DNA of 53,054 nucleotides from Tepidibacter sp. (GCF_025210165.1 NZ_JAOASI010000082.1:1-53054), one strand, 5' to 3'; counted from the stretch's first letter, positions 35,774 through 45,175 are shown. Numbers and translations are program-made. The notes: generated from the sequence alone by a model not told the origin.

Positions 35774-37555
35774 ATGGAAAGCTTAGCTGGATTAAAAAGA
35801 ACACACTATTGTGGAGACTTAAGAGAGTCTAACATAGATGAAGAAGTAGTATTAATGGGATGGGTACAAAAGAAAAGAAATCTAGGTGGATTAGTATTTG
35901 TAGACTTAAGAGATATAAGAGGTATATGTCAGATAGTATTTGATACTGATGTATCTAAAGAAGCTTTTGAAAAAGCTGAAAAATTAGGATCTGAATACGT
36001 TATAGCTATAAAGGGAAAGGTTCTTGAGAGACAATCTAAGAATCCTAATATGCCAACAGGAGATATAGAAATATTTGCAGATCAAATAAAGATTTTAAAT
36101 AAATCAGAAACTCCTCCTATTTATATAAAGGATGATGATGAGGTTTCTGAAAACTTAAGACTTAAGTATAGATACTTAGATTTAAGAAAATCATCTATGC
36201 AAAAGAACTTAATTTTAAGACATAAGGTGGCTAACATAGTTAGAAATTATTTATCTGATAATAACTTCTTAGAAATAGAGACACCATTTTTAAACAAACC
36301 AACACCAGAAGGAGCAAGGGATTATTTAGTTCCAAGTAGAGTAAATGAAGGAAAGTTTTACGCATTACCTCAATCTCCTCAATTATTTAAGCAGCTTTTA
36401 ATGGTATCTGGTATGGACAGATACTTCCAAATAGTAAAGTGCTTTAGAGATGAAGATTTAAGAGCTGATAGACAGCCAGAATTTACTCAAATAGACTGTG
36501 AAATGTCATTCGTTGAGATAGATGATGTAATAGATATAATGGAAAAAATGCTTCAAAAAATATTCAAGGAAATATCAAATGTTGATATTACTCTTCCATT
36601 CCCTAGAATGTCTTATAAGGAAGCTATGGAAAGATACGGATGTGATAAGCCAGATGTAAGATTTGGATTTGAGCTTAAAAATATATCTGATATAGTTAAG
36701 GATAGCGGATTTAAAGTATTTAGTTCTACTGTAGAAAATGGTGGAAGTGTTAGAGGTATAAATGTTAAGGGGTCTGCTGATAAGTTCACTAGAAAGAATA
36801 TAACTTCTCTTGAAGATTATGTTAAGAACTATGGAGCTAAGGGACTTGCTTGGATGAAGGTGACAAATGAAGGAGTTACATCTCCAATAGCTAAGTTCTT
36901 TGACGAGGAAAAAATGAACTCTATATTAGAAACTATGGAAGCTTCTGAAGGAGACTTACTATTATTCGTAGCAGATAAGGATAAGGTTGTATTTGATTCT
37001 CTTGGAAACTTAAGAAATGAAGTAGCTAAGAGACTTGAAATACTTGATAAGAATGAATTTAAGCTTTTATGGGTAACTGAATTCCCATTATTTGAGCATG
37101 ATGAAGAAGAAGATAGATATGTTGCTATGCACCATCCATTTACATCTCCAATGGATGAAGATTTAGCTAATTTAGATAATGATAAGTTAAATGTAAGAGC
37201 TAAGGCTTATGATATAGTATTAAATGGATTTGAAATAGGTGGAGGAAGTATAAGAATATCTAATGAAGATATACAGAAGAAGATGTTTGGAGCATTAGGA
37301 TTTAGTGATGAAGAAGCTTATGATAAGTTTGGATTCTTACTTGATGCATTCAAATATGGAACGCCACCACATGGAGGAATAGCATTTGGTCTTGATAGAC
37401 TTGTAATGCTACTTGCTGGAGAAGATAATATAAGACAGGTTATAGCATTCCCTAAAACTCAGAATGCATCTTGTCCTATGACTAATGCACCAGCTGTTGC
37501 AGAGGATAAGCAATTAGAAGAGCTTAATATAAAAGTTGAGTTAGAAGAAAAATAG
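35774..37555 (+). CDS. aspS: Aspartyl-tRNA synthetase (bacterial type)
   Basis: Domain order: the N-terminal OB anticodon-binding domain ([20 protein letters not shown]), then the class II core with motif 2 ([20 protein letters not shown]). The bacterial GAD insertion spans about 285-420. Motif 3 is [20 protein letters not shown]. At 593 residues it is the bacterial form. GGGAGG lies upstream of ATG 35774; hisS ends 14 nt before. No clear terminator follows; the next feature is hairpin repeat B copy 2. Confidence 0.98.
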   Translation: MESLAGLKRTHYCGDLRESNIDEEVVLMGWVQKKRNLGGLVFVDLRDIRGICQIVFDTDVSKEAFEKAEKLGSEYVIAIKGKVLERQSKNPNMPTGDIEIFADQIKILNKSETPPIYIKDDDEVSENLRLKYRYLDLRKSSMQKNLILRHKVANIVRNYLSDNNFLEIETPFLNKPTPEGARDYLVPSRVNEGKFYALPQSPQLFKQLLMVSGMDRYFQIVKCFRDEDLRADRQPEFTQIDCEMSFVEIDDVIDIMEKMLQKIFKEISNVDITLPFPRMSYKEAMERYGCDKPDVRFGFELKNISDIVKDSGFKVFSSTVENGGSVRGINVKGSADKFTRKNITSLEDYVKNYGAKGLAWMKVTNEGVTSPIAKFFDEEKMNSILETMEASEGDLLLFVADKDKVVFDSLGNLRNEVAKRLEILDKNEFKLLWVTEFPLFEHDEEEDRYVAMHHPFTSPMDEDLANLDNDKLNVRAKAYDIVLNGFEIGGGSIRISNEDIQKKMFGALGFSDEEAYDKFGFLLDAFKYGTPPHGGIAFGLDRLVMLLAGEDNIRQVIAFPKTQNASCPMTNAPAVAEDKQLEELNIKVELEEK

Positions 37556-37583
37556 ATTAAATAAAAAAGTATGTCAATAAATC

Positions 37584-37785
37584 AAAAATGATGCTCATTA
37601 AAATAACGCTGATTACTCAAGCTTTTCATAAAACTAAAGATTGCATCTTATTAAATATCCTAAAAGTTCTAAACTCCCTACGGTCAGACAACGAACTTTC
37701 TTAACGGATATTTAAACGATACAATCTAAGTTTTATAGGAAAAGCTTAAGCAAAATCAGCTAACATTTAAATGAGCATCATTTTT
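37584..37785 (+). repeat. Hairpin repeat B (MITE-like), copy 2
   Basis: This 202-bp element has termini AAAAATGATGCTCATT / AATGAGCATCATTTTT, inner arms pairing through CAAGCTTTTC.ATAAAACT, and the shared apex AAAGTTCTAAACTCCCTACG...CAACGAACTTT. It is almost identical to copy 3 and in the same orientation, and clearly related to copy 1. It occupies most of the 268-bp gap between aspS and the Syd-family gene. No coding potential and no obvious target duplication. Confidence 0.88.
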
Positions 37786-37823
37786 AGGTATGGGTATTCA
37801 TAGATTAATGGAGGCAGATTTGT

Positions 37824-38363
37824 ATGAGTGTAAAAAAAGCATTAAATAAGTATTTTAAAGAATTATTGGATTATTGGAATAGAAAATATGGAACTTTACC
37901 TAAAACATCCTGGGATGAAGATGTTAATCCGTTGTTATTTCAAGCTGAACCAGACGAAGAAGAGTATATTTATTGGAAACCTAAACTAAAGGATAGACAT
38001 GAAGATTTTGATAAAATTGAAAAAATGATAGGGATAACAATCAACAGTACAGTTAAAGAATATTTTGACTTATATTGGTTTTTAGAAATTGAAGGTTTTT
38101 ATAATTCAAAACGAATTAATTTAGAACCAAATGAACCAGATAAGGATATTGTGAGATATTTTCAGAGTATGAAACAATATGAAGAAAATATAGGCAATTT
38201 GTTTAGATATATTCAAATTGGTGTTATATCTCCAGAAGATATGAGTATTGCTGTTGATAATGAAACTGGAAAAATAGTTATACAGGATTATGAAACAGGG
38301 AATGTTGAAGTAATGGCAGAGTCATTAGAAGAATTAATTGAGGGGCTAAGATTGATAAAATGA
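37824..38363 (+). CDS. Syd-family (SecY-interacting protein Syd-like) protein
   Basis: The 179-residue acidic protein matches the Syd pattern: ALNKYFKELLDYWNRKYGTL with PKTSWDEDVNPLLFQ, then YWKPKLKDRHEDFDKIEKMI, YFDLYWFLEIEGFY and a C-terminal beta-helix tail. Syd was described in E. coli as a SecY proofreading factor; in Firmicutes, Syd superfamily members are mostly immunity or accessory genes next to polymorphic toxins. The nearby Rhs relict and SMI1/KNR4 gene favour that role. GGAGG lies 8 nt upstream. Confidence 0.82.
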   Translation: MSVKKALNKYFKELLDYWNRKYGTLPKTSWDEDVNPLLFQAEPDEEEYIYWKPKLKDRHEDFDKIEKMIGITINSTVKEYFDLYWFLEIEGFYNSKRINLEPNEPDKDIVRYFQSMKQYEENIGNLFRYIQIGVISPEDMSIAVDNETGKIVIQDYETGNVEVMAESLEELIEGLRLIK

Positions 38364-38477
38364 GAAGGGCAAGATGAACGCTATAGGAGACATTTATACA
38401 ATTACAGCGATAGTTATTCGTTGTTTCAGGATAGAAAAATAAATATTGCATAAAATACTCGAATAATCTATATTTCA

Positions 38478-38516
38478 CTACCAAAGATATCCAAAATACT
38501 CATTGGTAGCTTTTTT
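38478..38516 (+). terminator. Terminator downstream of the Syd gene
   Basis: CTACCAA (38478-38484) pairs with TTGGTAG (38503-38509), followed by CTTTTTT. It separates the Syd gene from the Rhs relict and overlaps the latter's apparent 5' end. Confidence 0.65.
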
Positions 38517-38784
38517 ATTTATATGTAAAATTAACCATGAATTACTTGCAGCTCACTCTACTTTTATTAATCTAGTAGACTCAAACAACACAGTACTAAA
38601 TACTTACCAATATGATGTATTTGGTAATGCTAATATCAGTGAAGAAACTATAAATAATAGATTCATGTACAGAGGAGAGCAATTTGATAAAATTGATAAT
38701 ACAATTATACAGTTAATACCGACAAAGTTGCATAAGAGTGTTCCACATATTGGTTCAGCATCAGATTTAAGAGGAGGTTTTTAA
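38503..38784 (+). pseudogene. Relict of an Rhs polymorphic toxin
   Basis: The frame holds an Rhs-core fragment (NLVDSNNTVLNTYQYDVFGN, then NNRFMYRGEQFDKID). It jumps straight into what looks like the end of a nuclease-type toxin tip (TKLHKSVPHIGSASDLRGGF). The expected core continuation (LYYLRARYY-type) and most of the toxin are missing, and there is no ribosome site. The frame opens at TTG within a terminator stem. This is an internally deleted remnant of a much larger gene. The intact-looking SMI1/KNR4 gene 3 nt after it would be its immunity partner. Confidence 0.8.
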
Positions 38785-38787
38785 TAT

Positions 38788-39402
38788 ATGAAAAATAATA
38801 AAATTAATCAAATTCATAAGGCCTTAGATAATCTTAATGTGAAAAAAACTAAAGAATCATTAAGTGAAAAACGTAGAGTAGAAATTAATAATATTGAGAG
38901 TAAATATAATGTTTATATCCATGATGAATATAAAGAAATTCTTTTAAATTATGAGGAATTATTTTTTGACAATGAAGTTAGATATACTCCGATAGAAAAT
39001 TCACCTTGTACATTTGAAGATGGAACACAATCATTTGATGGATTCTTTGGGTTGAACGGTAAGGAAAATTTAGATGAACAAATAAAATGTTATTGGGAGC
39101 GTATGCCAAAAAGTTTAGTGCCTATAGGTGAATGCCCTGGTGGAAATCTAATATGCATAGGAATTGATAGAGGTCATTTAGATAAAATATATTTTTGGAA
39201 TCATGAAAATGAATTAGAAGCTAAAATAATGGCTGGTTATGTTACCTGCAAAAATGAAATAGATAGTTACTGGGACAATTTATATCTTGTAGCTGAAACA
39301 TTATTAGATTTTATTAATAGTTTACAAGTTTTTGAAGGTAATGAGAGAGTAAGTGTTGATGATATAGAAATGTGGTTAGATGATGATTTGCTAAATGACT
39401 AA
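38788..39402 (+). CDS. SMI1/KNR4-family immunity protein
   Basis: The 204 residues show the SMI1/KNR4 (SUKH) pattern: IESKYNVYIHDEYKEILLNY near the start, YTPIENSPCTFEDGTQSF, then SLVPIGECPGGNLICIGI and DKIYFWNHENELE. SUKH proteins neutralise nuclease and other toxin tips in polymorphic toxin systems. The gene starts 3 nt after the Rhs relict, with AGAGGAGG inside the relict's end, so its expression once depended on the toxin transcript. No signal peptide; cytosolic. Confidence 0.9.
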   Translation: MKNNKINQIHKALDNLNVKKTKESLSEKRRVEINNIESKYNVYIHDEYKEILLNYEELFFDNEVRYTPIENSPCTFEDGTQSFDGFFGLNGKENLDEQIKCYWERMPKSLVPIGECPGGNLICIGIDRGHLDKIYFWNHENELEAKIMAGYVTCKNEIDSYWDNLYLVAETLLDFINSLQVFEGNERVSVDDIEMWLDDDLLND

Positions 39403-39410
39403 ATTATAGT

Positions 39411-39533
39411 TAAGAAAGTTCGTTGTTTGACCGGTAGGGAGTTTAGAACTTTTAGTATATTGAATAAGATGCAATACTTAGTTTTATTAAAAATATTTAA
39501 TGAATAAGTGGTATTTTAATACCCTTAATTTTG
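39411..39533 (-). repeat. Hairpin repeat B, copy 4 (inverted, half, decayed)
   Basis: The minus strand carries the shared apex (plus strand AAGAAAGTTCGTTG, then GACCGGTAGGGAGTTTAG) and one diverged arm (GAATAAGATGCAATACTTAG...). The other arm is absent. It sits in the 328-bp gap between the SMI1/KNR4 and fic genes; from 39534 to about 39654 I see only AT-rich sequence. Confidence 0.75.
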
Positions 39534-39654
39534 GATTAAGCACAGTTTTATGCAAAAAGATAACAGAAAAATTCTTTTGGATTTTTTAAAAAATCTATCA
39601 AAAAAATCGTTAGAAGGCTTTTGGTATTTTCAAAAACAAATATTATGAAAATAA

Positions 39655-39683
39655 TTGCTTTATAAACTTATATATATTATAAT
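39655..39683 (+). promoter_or_regulatory. Probable promoter of the fic gene
   Basis: TTGCTT (39655-39660), 17 bp, TATAAT (39678-39683), about 48 bp before the ATG. Confidence 0.6.
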
Positions 39684-39730
39684 TTTAAGAAATAATAAAA
39701 ATAATCTGGAATGTTAGGAGATGATAAAAT

Positions 39731-40816
39731 ATGAAACCGTTCATACCTTTAGAATTACCTTTTAAAGAAGAAATTAATCCATTACTTTTTATAAATGAAT
39801 TAGTAGATGCAAATACTAATGTAGGCAAATATCAAATATTAATTAAAAATTCTAAAATAAACTCTGATTTTTTAATTAATCCATTACTACTTCAAGAAGC
39901 AGTACAGTCTACAAAAATTGAAGGAACACAAGCAACACTTGATCAAGTTTTGGAATCAGAAATGGAGGATAAAAAGCCAAATGATGATATCCAGGAAGTT
40001 TTAAATTACTATGATGCACTAAAATATGGAGAAAATGCTTTGAATAGAATTCCTATATCAACTAGATTTTTTAAAGAAATGCATACTATTTTATTAAGTA
40101 AAGGAGTAAGAGGAGAGAATAGATCACCGGGAGAATATAGAAGTATTCAAAACTTTATAGGTCCAAAAGGTTGTACTATGCAAACTGCATCATTTGTACC
40201 TCCAGAACCTCACTTGGTTGATAAATACATGTCTAATCTAGAAAAATATATAAATGAACCCACAGATGATTTACATCCTTTGATTAGGATAGCTATTATT
40301 CATGCTCAATTTGAAACGATACATCCTTTTTTAGATGGTAACGGAAGAATAGGTCGTATATTAATTCCTTTATATTTGTATGAACAAAATATAATTGATG
40401 CACCGAACTTCTTTATAAGTGAAGCTTTAGAGAAGGATAAACATAAATATTATAGATTGTTGAATGATACTAGACTTAAGAGTAATTGGAATGAATGGAT
40501 TAAGTTTTTCTTAGAGAGTGTTAACAACCAGGCAAAGAAAAATTTGAAATTAATACAAGATATAAATGATTTATATGAAACAGATCTTGAAACGGTTATA
40601 GAATTAGTATCTAGTAACAATATTGTCAAGCTTATAAATGTTATGTATAAGCATCCGATTTTTAATGTGAAATTAATAAGTTCGCTTACAGGAATTCCAG
40701 ATGTTACATGTAGAAGATATCTTTCTATATTAGAAGAAAATAATATGATTTATTCTGATGATAAAAAGAGAGACAAAAAATATTATTATTATAATTTATT
40801 AGATTTATTACGTTAA
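39731..40816 (+). CDS. Fic-domain AMPylase with N-terminal inhibitory helix and winged helix
   Basis: Fic proteins usually transfer AMP to a target hydroxyl. The catalytic motif HPFLDGNGRIGR (198-209) is complete. An N-terminal inhibition motif STKIEG (60-65, S/TxxxEG) marks a class II, self-inhibited enzyme. The flap is near ENRSPGEYRSIQNFIGPKG. The C-terminal ~80 residues form a winged helix (NVKLISSLTGIPDVTCRRYL), suggesting DNA binding or autoregulation. The 361-residue length is usual for this Fic/DUF4172-like group. TTAGGAG precedes the ATG; it has its own promoter and terminator. Confidence 0.95.
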   Translation: MKPFIPLELPFKEEINPLLFINELVDANTNVGKYQILIKNSKINSDFLINPLLLQEAVQSTKIEGTQATLDQVLESEMEDKKPNDDIQEVLNYYDALKYGENALNRIPISTRFFKEMHTILLSKGVRGENRSPGEYRSIQNFIGPKGCTMQTASFVPPEPHLVDKYMSNLEKYINEPTDDLHPLIRIAIIHAQFETIHPFLDGNGRIGRILIPLYLYEQNIIDAPNFFISEALEKDKHKYYRLLNDTRLKSNWNEWIKFFLESVNNQAKKNLKLIQDINDLYETDLETVIELVSSNNIVKLINVMYKHPIFNVKLISSLTGIPDVTCRRYLSILEENNMIYSDDKKRDKKYYYYNLLDLLR

Positions 40817-40846
40817 AAAACAGGTGTTACAAGCATCTGTTTTTAT
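40815..40846 (+). terminator. Terminator after fic
   Basis: AAAACAGGTG pairs with CATCTGTTTT (one G-T wobble), then T-rich, overlapping the stop codon. Confidence 0.85.
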
Positions 40847-40902
40847 TCTATGGAGAATTATATTCTTAGGGAATGAGTTGGAAATATATATGGTAATGAA
40901 TC

Positions 40903-41104
40903 AAAAATGACACTCATTAAAATAACGCTGATTACTCAAGCTTTTTATAAAACTAAAGATTGCATCTTATTAAATATCCTAAAAGTTCTAAACTCCCTAC
41001 GGTCAGACAACGAACTTTCTTAACGGATATTTAAACGATACAATCTAAGTTTTATAGGAAAAGCTTAAGTAAAATCAGCTAACATTTAAATGAGCATCAT
41101 TTTT
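40903..41104 (+). repeat. Hairpin repeat B (MITE-like), copy 3
   Basis: This 202-bp near-duplicate of copy 2 (3.3 kb upstream) differs at only a few bases, for example GACACTC against GATGCTC in the left terminus. The arms and the apex AAAGTTCTAAACTCCCTACG...GAACTTT are intact. It lies in the 363-bp gap between fic and the WYL regulator. Together with copy 2 it brackets the Syd/Rhs/SMI1/Fic genes as direct repeats. Confidence 0.88.
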
Positions 41105-41179
41105 AGCTGTACTTATCCAATGATTTGCCATAGAAAGAAATAAAAATTAAATATAATTAATAGGGATGAGATAAGTAAA

Positions 41180-42151
41180 ATGAATAAGAAGGAAAAAATA
41201 CTTAGAGACTATAAGAATGCATACATATATGTTATATATGAACTTTTAAAAGGAAGAAAATTAACGACAAAAGAAATTGCTGAAATGACAGAAAGAACTG
41301 TAAGAACAGCTCAAAGATTAATTAAAGATTTAAAAGAGAGTGATTTACCGATACTAAAGAAAAAGAAAAAATACTATCTAAATACAGATGATGGATATTT
41401 ACCAATATATTTTACAAGAGATAAAATAAATATGCTTTATATATCGCTTATATCTTTTAATAACTTTGGAAAAAACAAAGAAATAATAAACGAGTTAATA
41501 AATCAAATAGAAGAATTGGTATCTCCATATGATAAAGAAATGTTAGAATGCTTAAAACAAAATATGATTATAAAAAAAAGATATGAAATTATAAGCGAAG
41601 ATATTTCAGCACCATATGAAATTTTTATTTTGCTAGTACAAGCACTATGCAAAAAAAGAAGAGTTACTATTAAGTTTATAAGTGAATATAGAACTATAGA
41701 TGTGTACGGTTTTTGTTTAGCTAAGGAAGCTTACTATATAAATGGATACTGTCATAAAAGTAAAGATATACGTCAGTTTAGGTTGGATAGAATATTAGGG
41801 TGTTCTTTAGAAAGTGAAACATATATTATTCCGGAAAAATATAATTTAAAAGGATATTATAAAAATACTTGGGAAGTAGAAAATTCAAAAGAATTATATA
41901 GTTTTAAAATAGAGTTTTCTAAAGACGCTATCAAAAGTGTTAGGGAAAGAAAATGGTGCGAAAATCAAGAAGTACTCTATACAAATCAGAATACGATAAT
42001 ATTTAGTGGAAGCACTACCTCGGAAATAGAACTTATTAAATGGATATTAAGTTATGGAGGAAATGCAAAAGTTATAGAACCGCACTGCTTAAAGGAAAAA
42101 ATAATAAAAGAGCATACAAAAGCAATAGAACAATATGGTTTATATGAATAG
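41180..42151 (+). CDS. WYL-domain transcriptional regulator next to the cas operon
   Basis: An N-terminal winged HTH (LTTKEIAEMTERTVRTAQRL) is followed by a WYL ligand-binding domain (YGFCLAKEAYYINGYCHKSK then DIRQFRLDRILG) and a WCX-type C-terminal extension. WYL proteins sense nucleic acids or nucleotides and often control CRISPR-cas and other defence operons. It is 323 residues, encoded on the same strand as the cas genes, ends in a terminator, and is followed by the cas promoter. Control of the cas operon is inferred from position. Confidence 0.9.
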   Translation: MNKKEKILRDYKNAYIYVIYELLKGRKLTTKEIAEMTERTVRTAQRLIKDLKESDLPILKKKKKYYLNTDDGYLPIYFTRDKINMLYISLISFNNFGKNKEIINELINQIEELVSPYDKEMLECLKQNMIIKKRYEIISEDISAPYEIFILLVQALCKKRRVTIKFISEYRTIDVYGFCLAKEAYYINGYCHKSKDIRQFRLDRILGCSLESETYIIPEKYNLKGYYKNTWEVENSKELYSFKIEFSKDAIKSVRERKWCENQEVLYTNQNTIIFSGSTTSEIELIKWILSYGGNAKVIEPHCLKEKIIKEHTKAIEQYGLYE

Positions 42152-42178
42152 AAAACGACACTATATGTGTCGTTTTTT
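42152..42178 (+). terminator. Terminator between WYL gene and cas operon
   Basis: AAAACGACAC pairs with GTGTCGTTTT across TATAT and is followed by TT, right after the WYL stop codon. Confidence 0.92.
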
Positions 42179-42198
42179 GCGTATATGACAATTTATTG

Positions 42199-42227
42199 TT
42201 GAATTGTAAAAAATTTATAGATATAAT
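42199..42227 (+). promoter_or_regulatory. Promoter of the type I-D cas operon
   Basis: TTGAAT (42199-42204), 17 bp, TATAAT (42222-42227), 42 bp before the cas10d start and after a terminator. It is a textbook SigA promoter likely serving all eight cas genes. Confidence 0.78.
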
Positions 42228-42269
42228 TGAATCACAATAAGAAGTTAGAAAGTAGGTGGTATTATTAGT

Positions 42270-45173
42270 GTGAAAAATTTTCTGCGATTAAAATTAGAAA
42301 CATTAAAAGAAACCAGTATTACAAATGAATACTATGAAAAAATAGCTAAAGATAAGTTACAGCATTACAAAAATATAGTTCAGTATGGTATGAAAGAAGG
42401 GCAGACATTATATAGTCATGTTATTAATATGATAGGTGTTTTAGATGCAGTAAAAGATATTTTAGATTTAAATGAAAATGAATTAAAAACACTAATGGTT
42501 GCTGTAACAATACATGACATTAATAAACTACCAGAATACAAGGACAAGTCATATTTAAGTATAACCTCACAAAAAAACAAAAGAGGGGAGTATGTAAATC
42601 TATTAAATGAATGTAAAAAATTAAGTGTAAAAGAATTTTTTAAAGATTACAAAGAATATATAGAAGATATTAGACAGATTATTAATCGACATTCAGCTCA
42701 TCTGTGTTCCTCGTCAGAAGGATTATTCTGCAAGGATTATAATCTAGAAGAAGATAGAATTGAACTTTTAGTAGAAATTATACGTGCTTTAGACATAATA
42801 GATTTATCAAAAAGTATTGATGAAAAAGAAAAGAAGAGACAGTTTTTAGGATACATAAATTCTGCTACAAGTAGGAAAGGAAAGCAATATAAAATAGTAA
42901 CTCATAATATTAATGAGGACAGAGGCGTACTTACAAATATTTGTCATAATGCAGTTGTTCAGTATTTAAAAGAACTTAAATATATTCCAATTGTTTATTA
43001 TAAAGAAGGTACAATGTATTTAGTAGAAGAACACTGTAAAGCTTTTTCAGAGGAACAAATGGGTGAGTTAATCAATAAATGTGCGGAGTCTGTAAAAGGT
43101 ATGATATATAATGACTTTAAAAAGTATATAAAAAGAGTTCAATCTGGAATTGTTGTAGATTCAAAGTGTTTAGAAATAACAACAATTCATAAAATAGTAT
43201 ATGAACTTAAAATTAGAAGTGATAAAGGGAAGTTAGTAGATGCAGAGAAAATTAATTTAAAAATAGAAAATCATATTGAAGAATCTAGGAAAAGTTTTGA
43301 TAAACAAGTTACTGAAAGATTAAAATTAGAAATAAAAGAAATAAAAAAGAATATGGAAGAAACAAACGATAAGAAGTTAACAAGAGTTCTTAAAAAATCC
43401 TTGAAGGAAAAAGAAGAGGAACTTAAAGATAACATTGTAACTAAATTTATAATAGAAAATGAAAATAACTATTATGTAAAACATAATGAAGATATTTTAA
43501 GATTTTCAGAATTTATAAGATCTATTTATAATTTTATTAAAGTGCATATAATCAATAATCCAGCTAAAGCTTGGGAAGCAGTTTATGATTTTTTCGCTAT
43601 AGATGAAGATTTAAGATTGTATCTAAATATTTTTGGAGGATTATATATAAGACCTTTTGTATTTGGACAAATGATATATGATAAATATAAAGATAGTGAA
43701 GAAGAACTTATAGAAGATATTATAGAATATTTAGAAGAAAATATCGGTGATAAAGTTAATAAAGAAGATAAAATGTGGTTAGACTTAAAAGATTATTTAA
43801 AGAAAAATATAATTTTATCGAATAATAAGTTTATAGAAAGAACAAATAAAGACTTATTGAAAATATATGCTCAAAAAAGAGGAAATCAGTGTTGCTTATG
43901 TAGTAGTGGATATGAAGCAAATAGTTGGATGGCTGTTGATGTGCCTTATAAGTTAAAGGTTCAGAATTTTTCGAATAAAATAAATGCAGGAATTAGAGAA
44001 CCGAAGAGAAATATATGCTCTATTTGTAATATAGAATATTTATTACATAAGATTAATTATACTTCAAGTGTAGAGGTTAGTAGGAAATATTTAAGTTTAC
44101 TTCCAAGGGGTTTTAACACAAGAGCTTATATAAAAACATTTAGAGAAAAGTTCCAAGAATTTAGTCATAAAGATATAACTGCATTATATTTTAATGAGTA
44201 CGAAACGTTTGCAGATGCTAGTACAGAAAATATAAATTCCATTGAACCTTTATTTAAGAGTGTAAAAGTAAATGGTATGGCAGTTCCTAAATATGCAGAG
44301 AGCTTAACTAACTATTTTATATTACCAATTCATTTACATAGAGATAATAATGATATAGAAAATTGGGTTTCTTCATTATTGTATGCATTGGTATTTAACA
44401 GATATTTTGACTCTAAAGTAGTTATAAGCCAATTTCCTATTCCTATATTAAATGGCGATGAAATTAAAGAGATTTATATAGAAGAAATGCCAATAGTGTA
44501 TAAAAGTCTTTTTGATAAGGAATGGAATCAAGAACAATGTGAGAATACAATAAAGCTTTTTATAAACTTATTTTCTTTAGCAAGAGCATTAGGTGAAAAA
44601 AGTGATATTGTTTATGAATTATTAAAAGGATTGGCTAGAGGAAAAATGAATTTTATTTATGCATTATATAAAAAGTTAAAAGTTGAAGATAAGAAGGTAA
44701 ATTTAAGAATAAGAAGTTCTTCACAATTTACAGAGGAAATTTTATCTTATATTACAGAAGGGAAGGATGAAATGTCGTATATTAAAGAGTTAGCAGTTTT
44801 TGCAAATGAAAATTATATAAAAGGTGGCTCGACATCTGGATTCTTAAAGGATAATGCTATAAATAAACCACTTAATATAATTGCTGATATATTATGCAGA
44901 TGGGATAAATCTATATATTGTAAAGAGGATATTATAGAGTTATGCAAAAGAGAAGTGGAAAAATATTTTGAAAGAACTGATGAATATTTTGGAAAAAAGA
45001 GAATAGATGCTATAGACAAATACGTAGATATGTTCATGGAGAATATCTTCAAGAACATTTTAAAAGAAGATATTTACAATTTAGAAAATGAAAAAAAGAA
45101 TTTATTATCAACATACAGCTACTATTTCAGAGCAGAAATAAATAAAGAAAATAACAAGGGGAGTGAAAAATAA
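42270..45173 (+). CDS. cas10d: Type I-D CRISPR large subunit/nuclease Cas10d (Csc3) with HD domain
   Basis: The 967-residue protein is the type I-D signature gene. An N-terminal HD nuclease keeps H50 (LYSHVINM), H82-D83 (TIHDINKLPEY) and H141/H144 (NRHSAHL). A coiled, Lys/Glu-rich stretch (~315-385) follows. A zinc knuckle of paired Cys (QCCLCSS ~540-546, ICSICNIEYLLH ~582-593) lies in the degenerate polymerase-like palm; no GGDD is seen, as expected for Cas10d. In I-D systems this HD, not one on Cas3, degrades target DNA. Start is GTG 42270 after AGGTGG. First gene of the operon. Confidence 0.95.
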   Translation: MKNFLRLKLETLKETSITNEYYEKIAKDKLQHYKNIVQYGMKEGQTLYSHVINMIGVLDAVKDILDLNENELKTLMVAVTIHDINKLPEYKDKSYLSITSQKNKRGEYVNLLNECKKLSVKEFFKDYKEYIEDIRQIINRHSAHLCSSSEGLFCKDYNLEEDRIELLVEIIRALDIIDLSKSIDEKEKKRQFLGYINSATSRKGKQYKIVTHNINEDRGVLTNICHNAVVQYLKELKYIPIVYYKEGTMYLVEEHCKAFSEEQMGELINKCAESVKGMIYNDFKKYIKRVQSGIVVDSKCLEITTIHKIVYELKIRSDKGKLVDAEKINLKIENHIEESRKSFDKQVTERLKLEIKEIKKNMEETNDKKLTRVLKKSLKEKEEELKDNIVTKFIIENENNYYVKHNEDILRFSEFIRSIYNFIKVHIINNPAKAWEAVYDFFAIDEDLRLYLNIFGGLYIRPFVFGQMIYDKYKDSEEELIEDIIEYLEENIGDKVNKEDKMWLDLKDYLKKNIILSNNKFIERTNKDLLKIYAQKRGNQCCLCSSGYEANSWMAVDVPYKLKVQNFSNKINAGIREPKRNICSICNIEYLLHKINYTSSVEVSRKYLSLLPRGFNTRAYIKTFREKFQEFSHKDITALYFNEYETFADASTENINSIEPLFKSVKVNGMAVPKYAESLTNYFILPIHLHRDNNDIENWVSSLLYALVFNRYFDSKVVISQFPIPILNGDEIKEIYIEEMPIVYKSLFDKEWNQEQCENTIKLFINLFSLARALGEKSDIVYELLKGLARGKMNFIYALYKKLKVEDKKVNLRIRSSSQFTEEILSYITEGKDEMSYIKELAVFANENYIKGGSTSGFLKDNAINKPLNIIADILCRWDKSIYCKEDIIELCKREVEKYFERTDEYFGKKRIDAIDKYVDMFMENIFKNILKEDIYNLENEKKNLLSTYSYYFRAEINKENNKGSEK

Positions 45174-45175
45174 TT

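Noticed and set aside
37584-41104. Composite transposon carrying the Syd/Fic genes
   Set aside because: Repeat B has no coding capacity and no target-site duplication I can see. Recombination between repeats is a simpler idea than transposition.
42270-45173. Type III Cas10 (Csm1/Cmr2) identity for the large CRISPR subunit
   Set aside because: No GGDD palm motif is visible, and the neighbours are Csc2, Csc1 and an HD-less Cas3', which fit type I-D and not type III.
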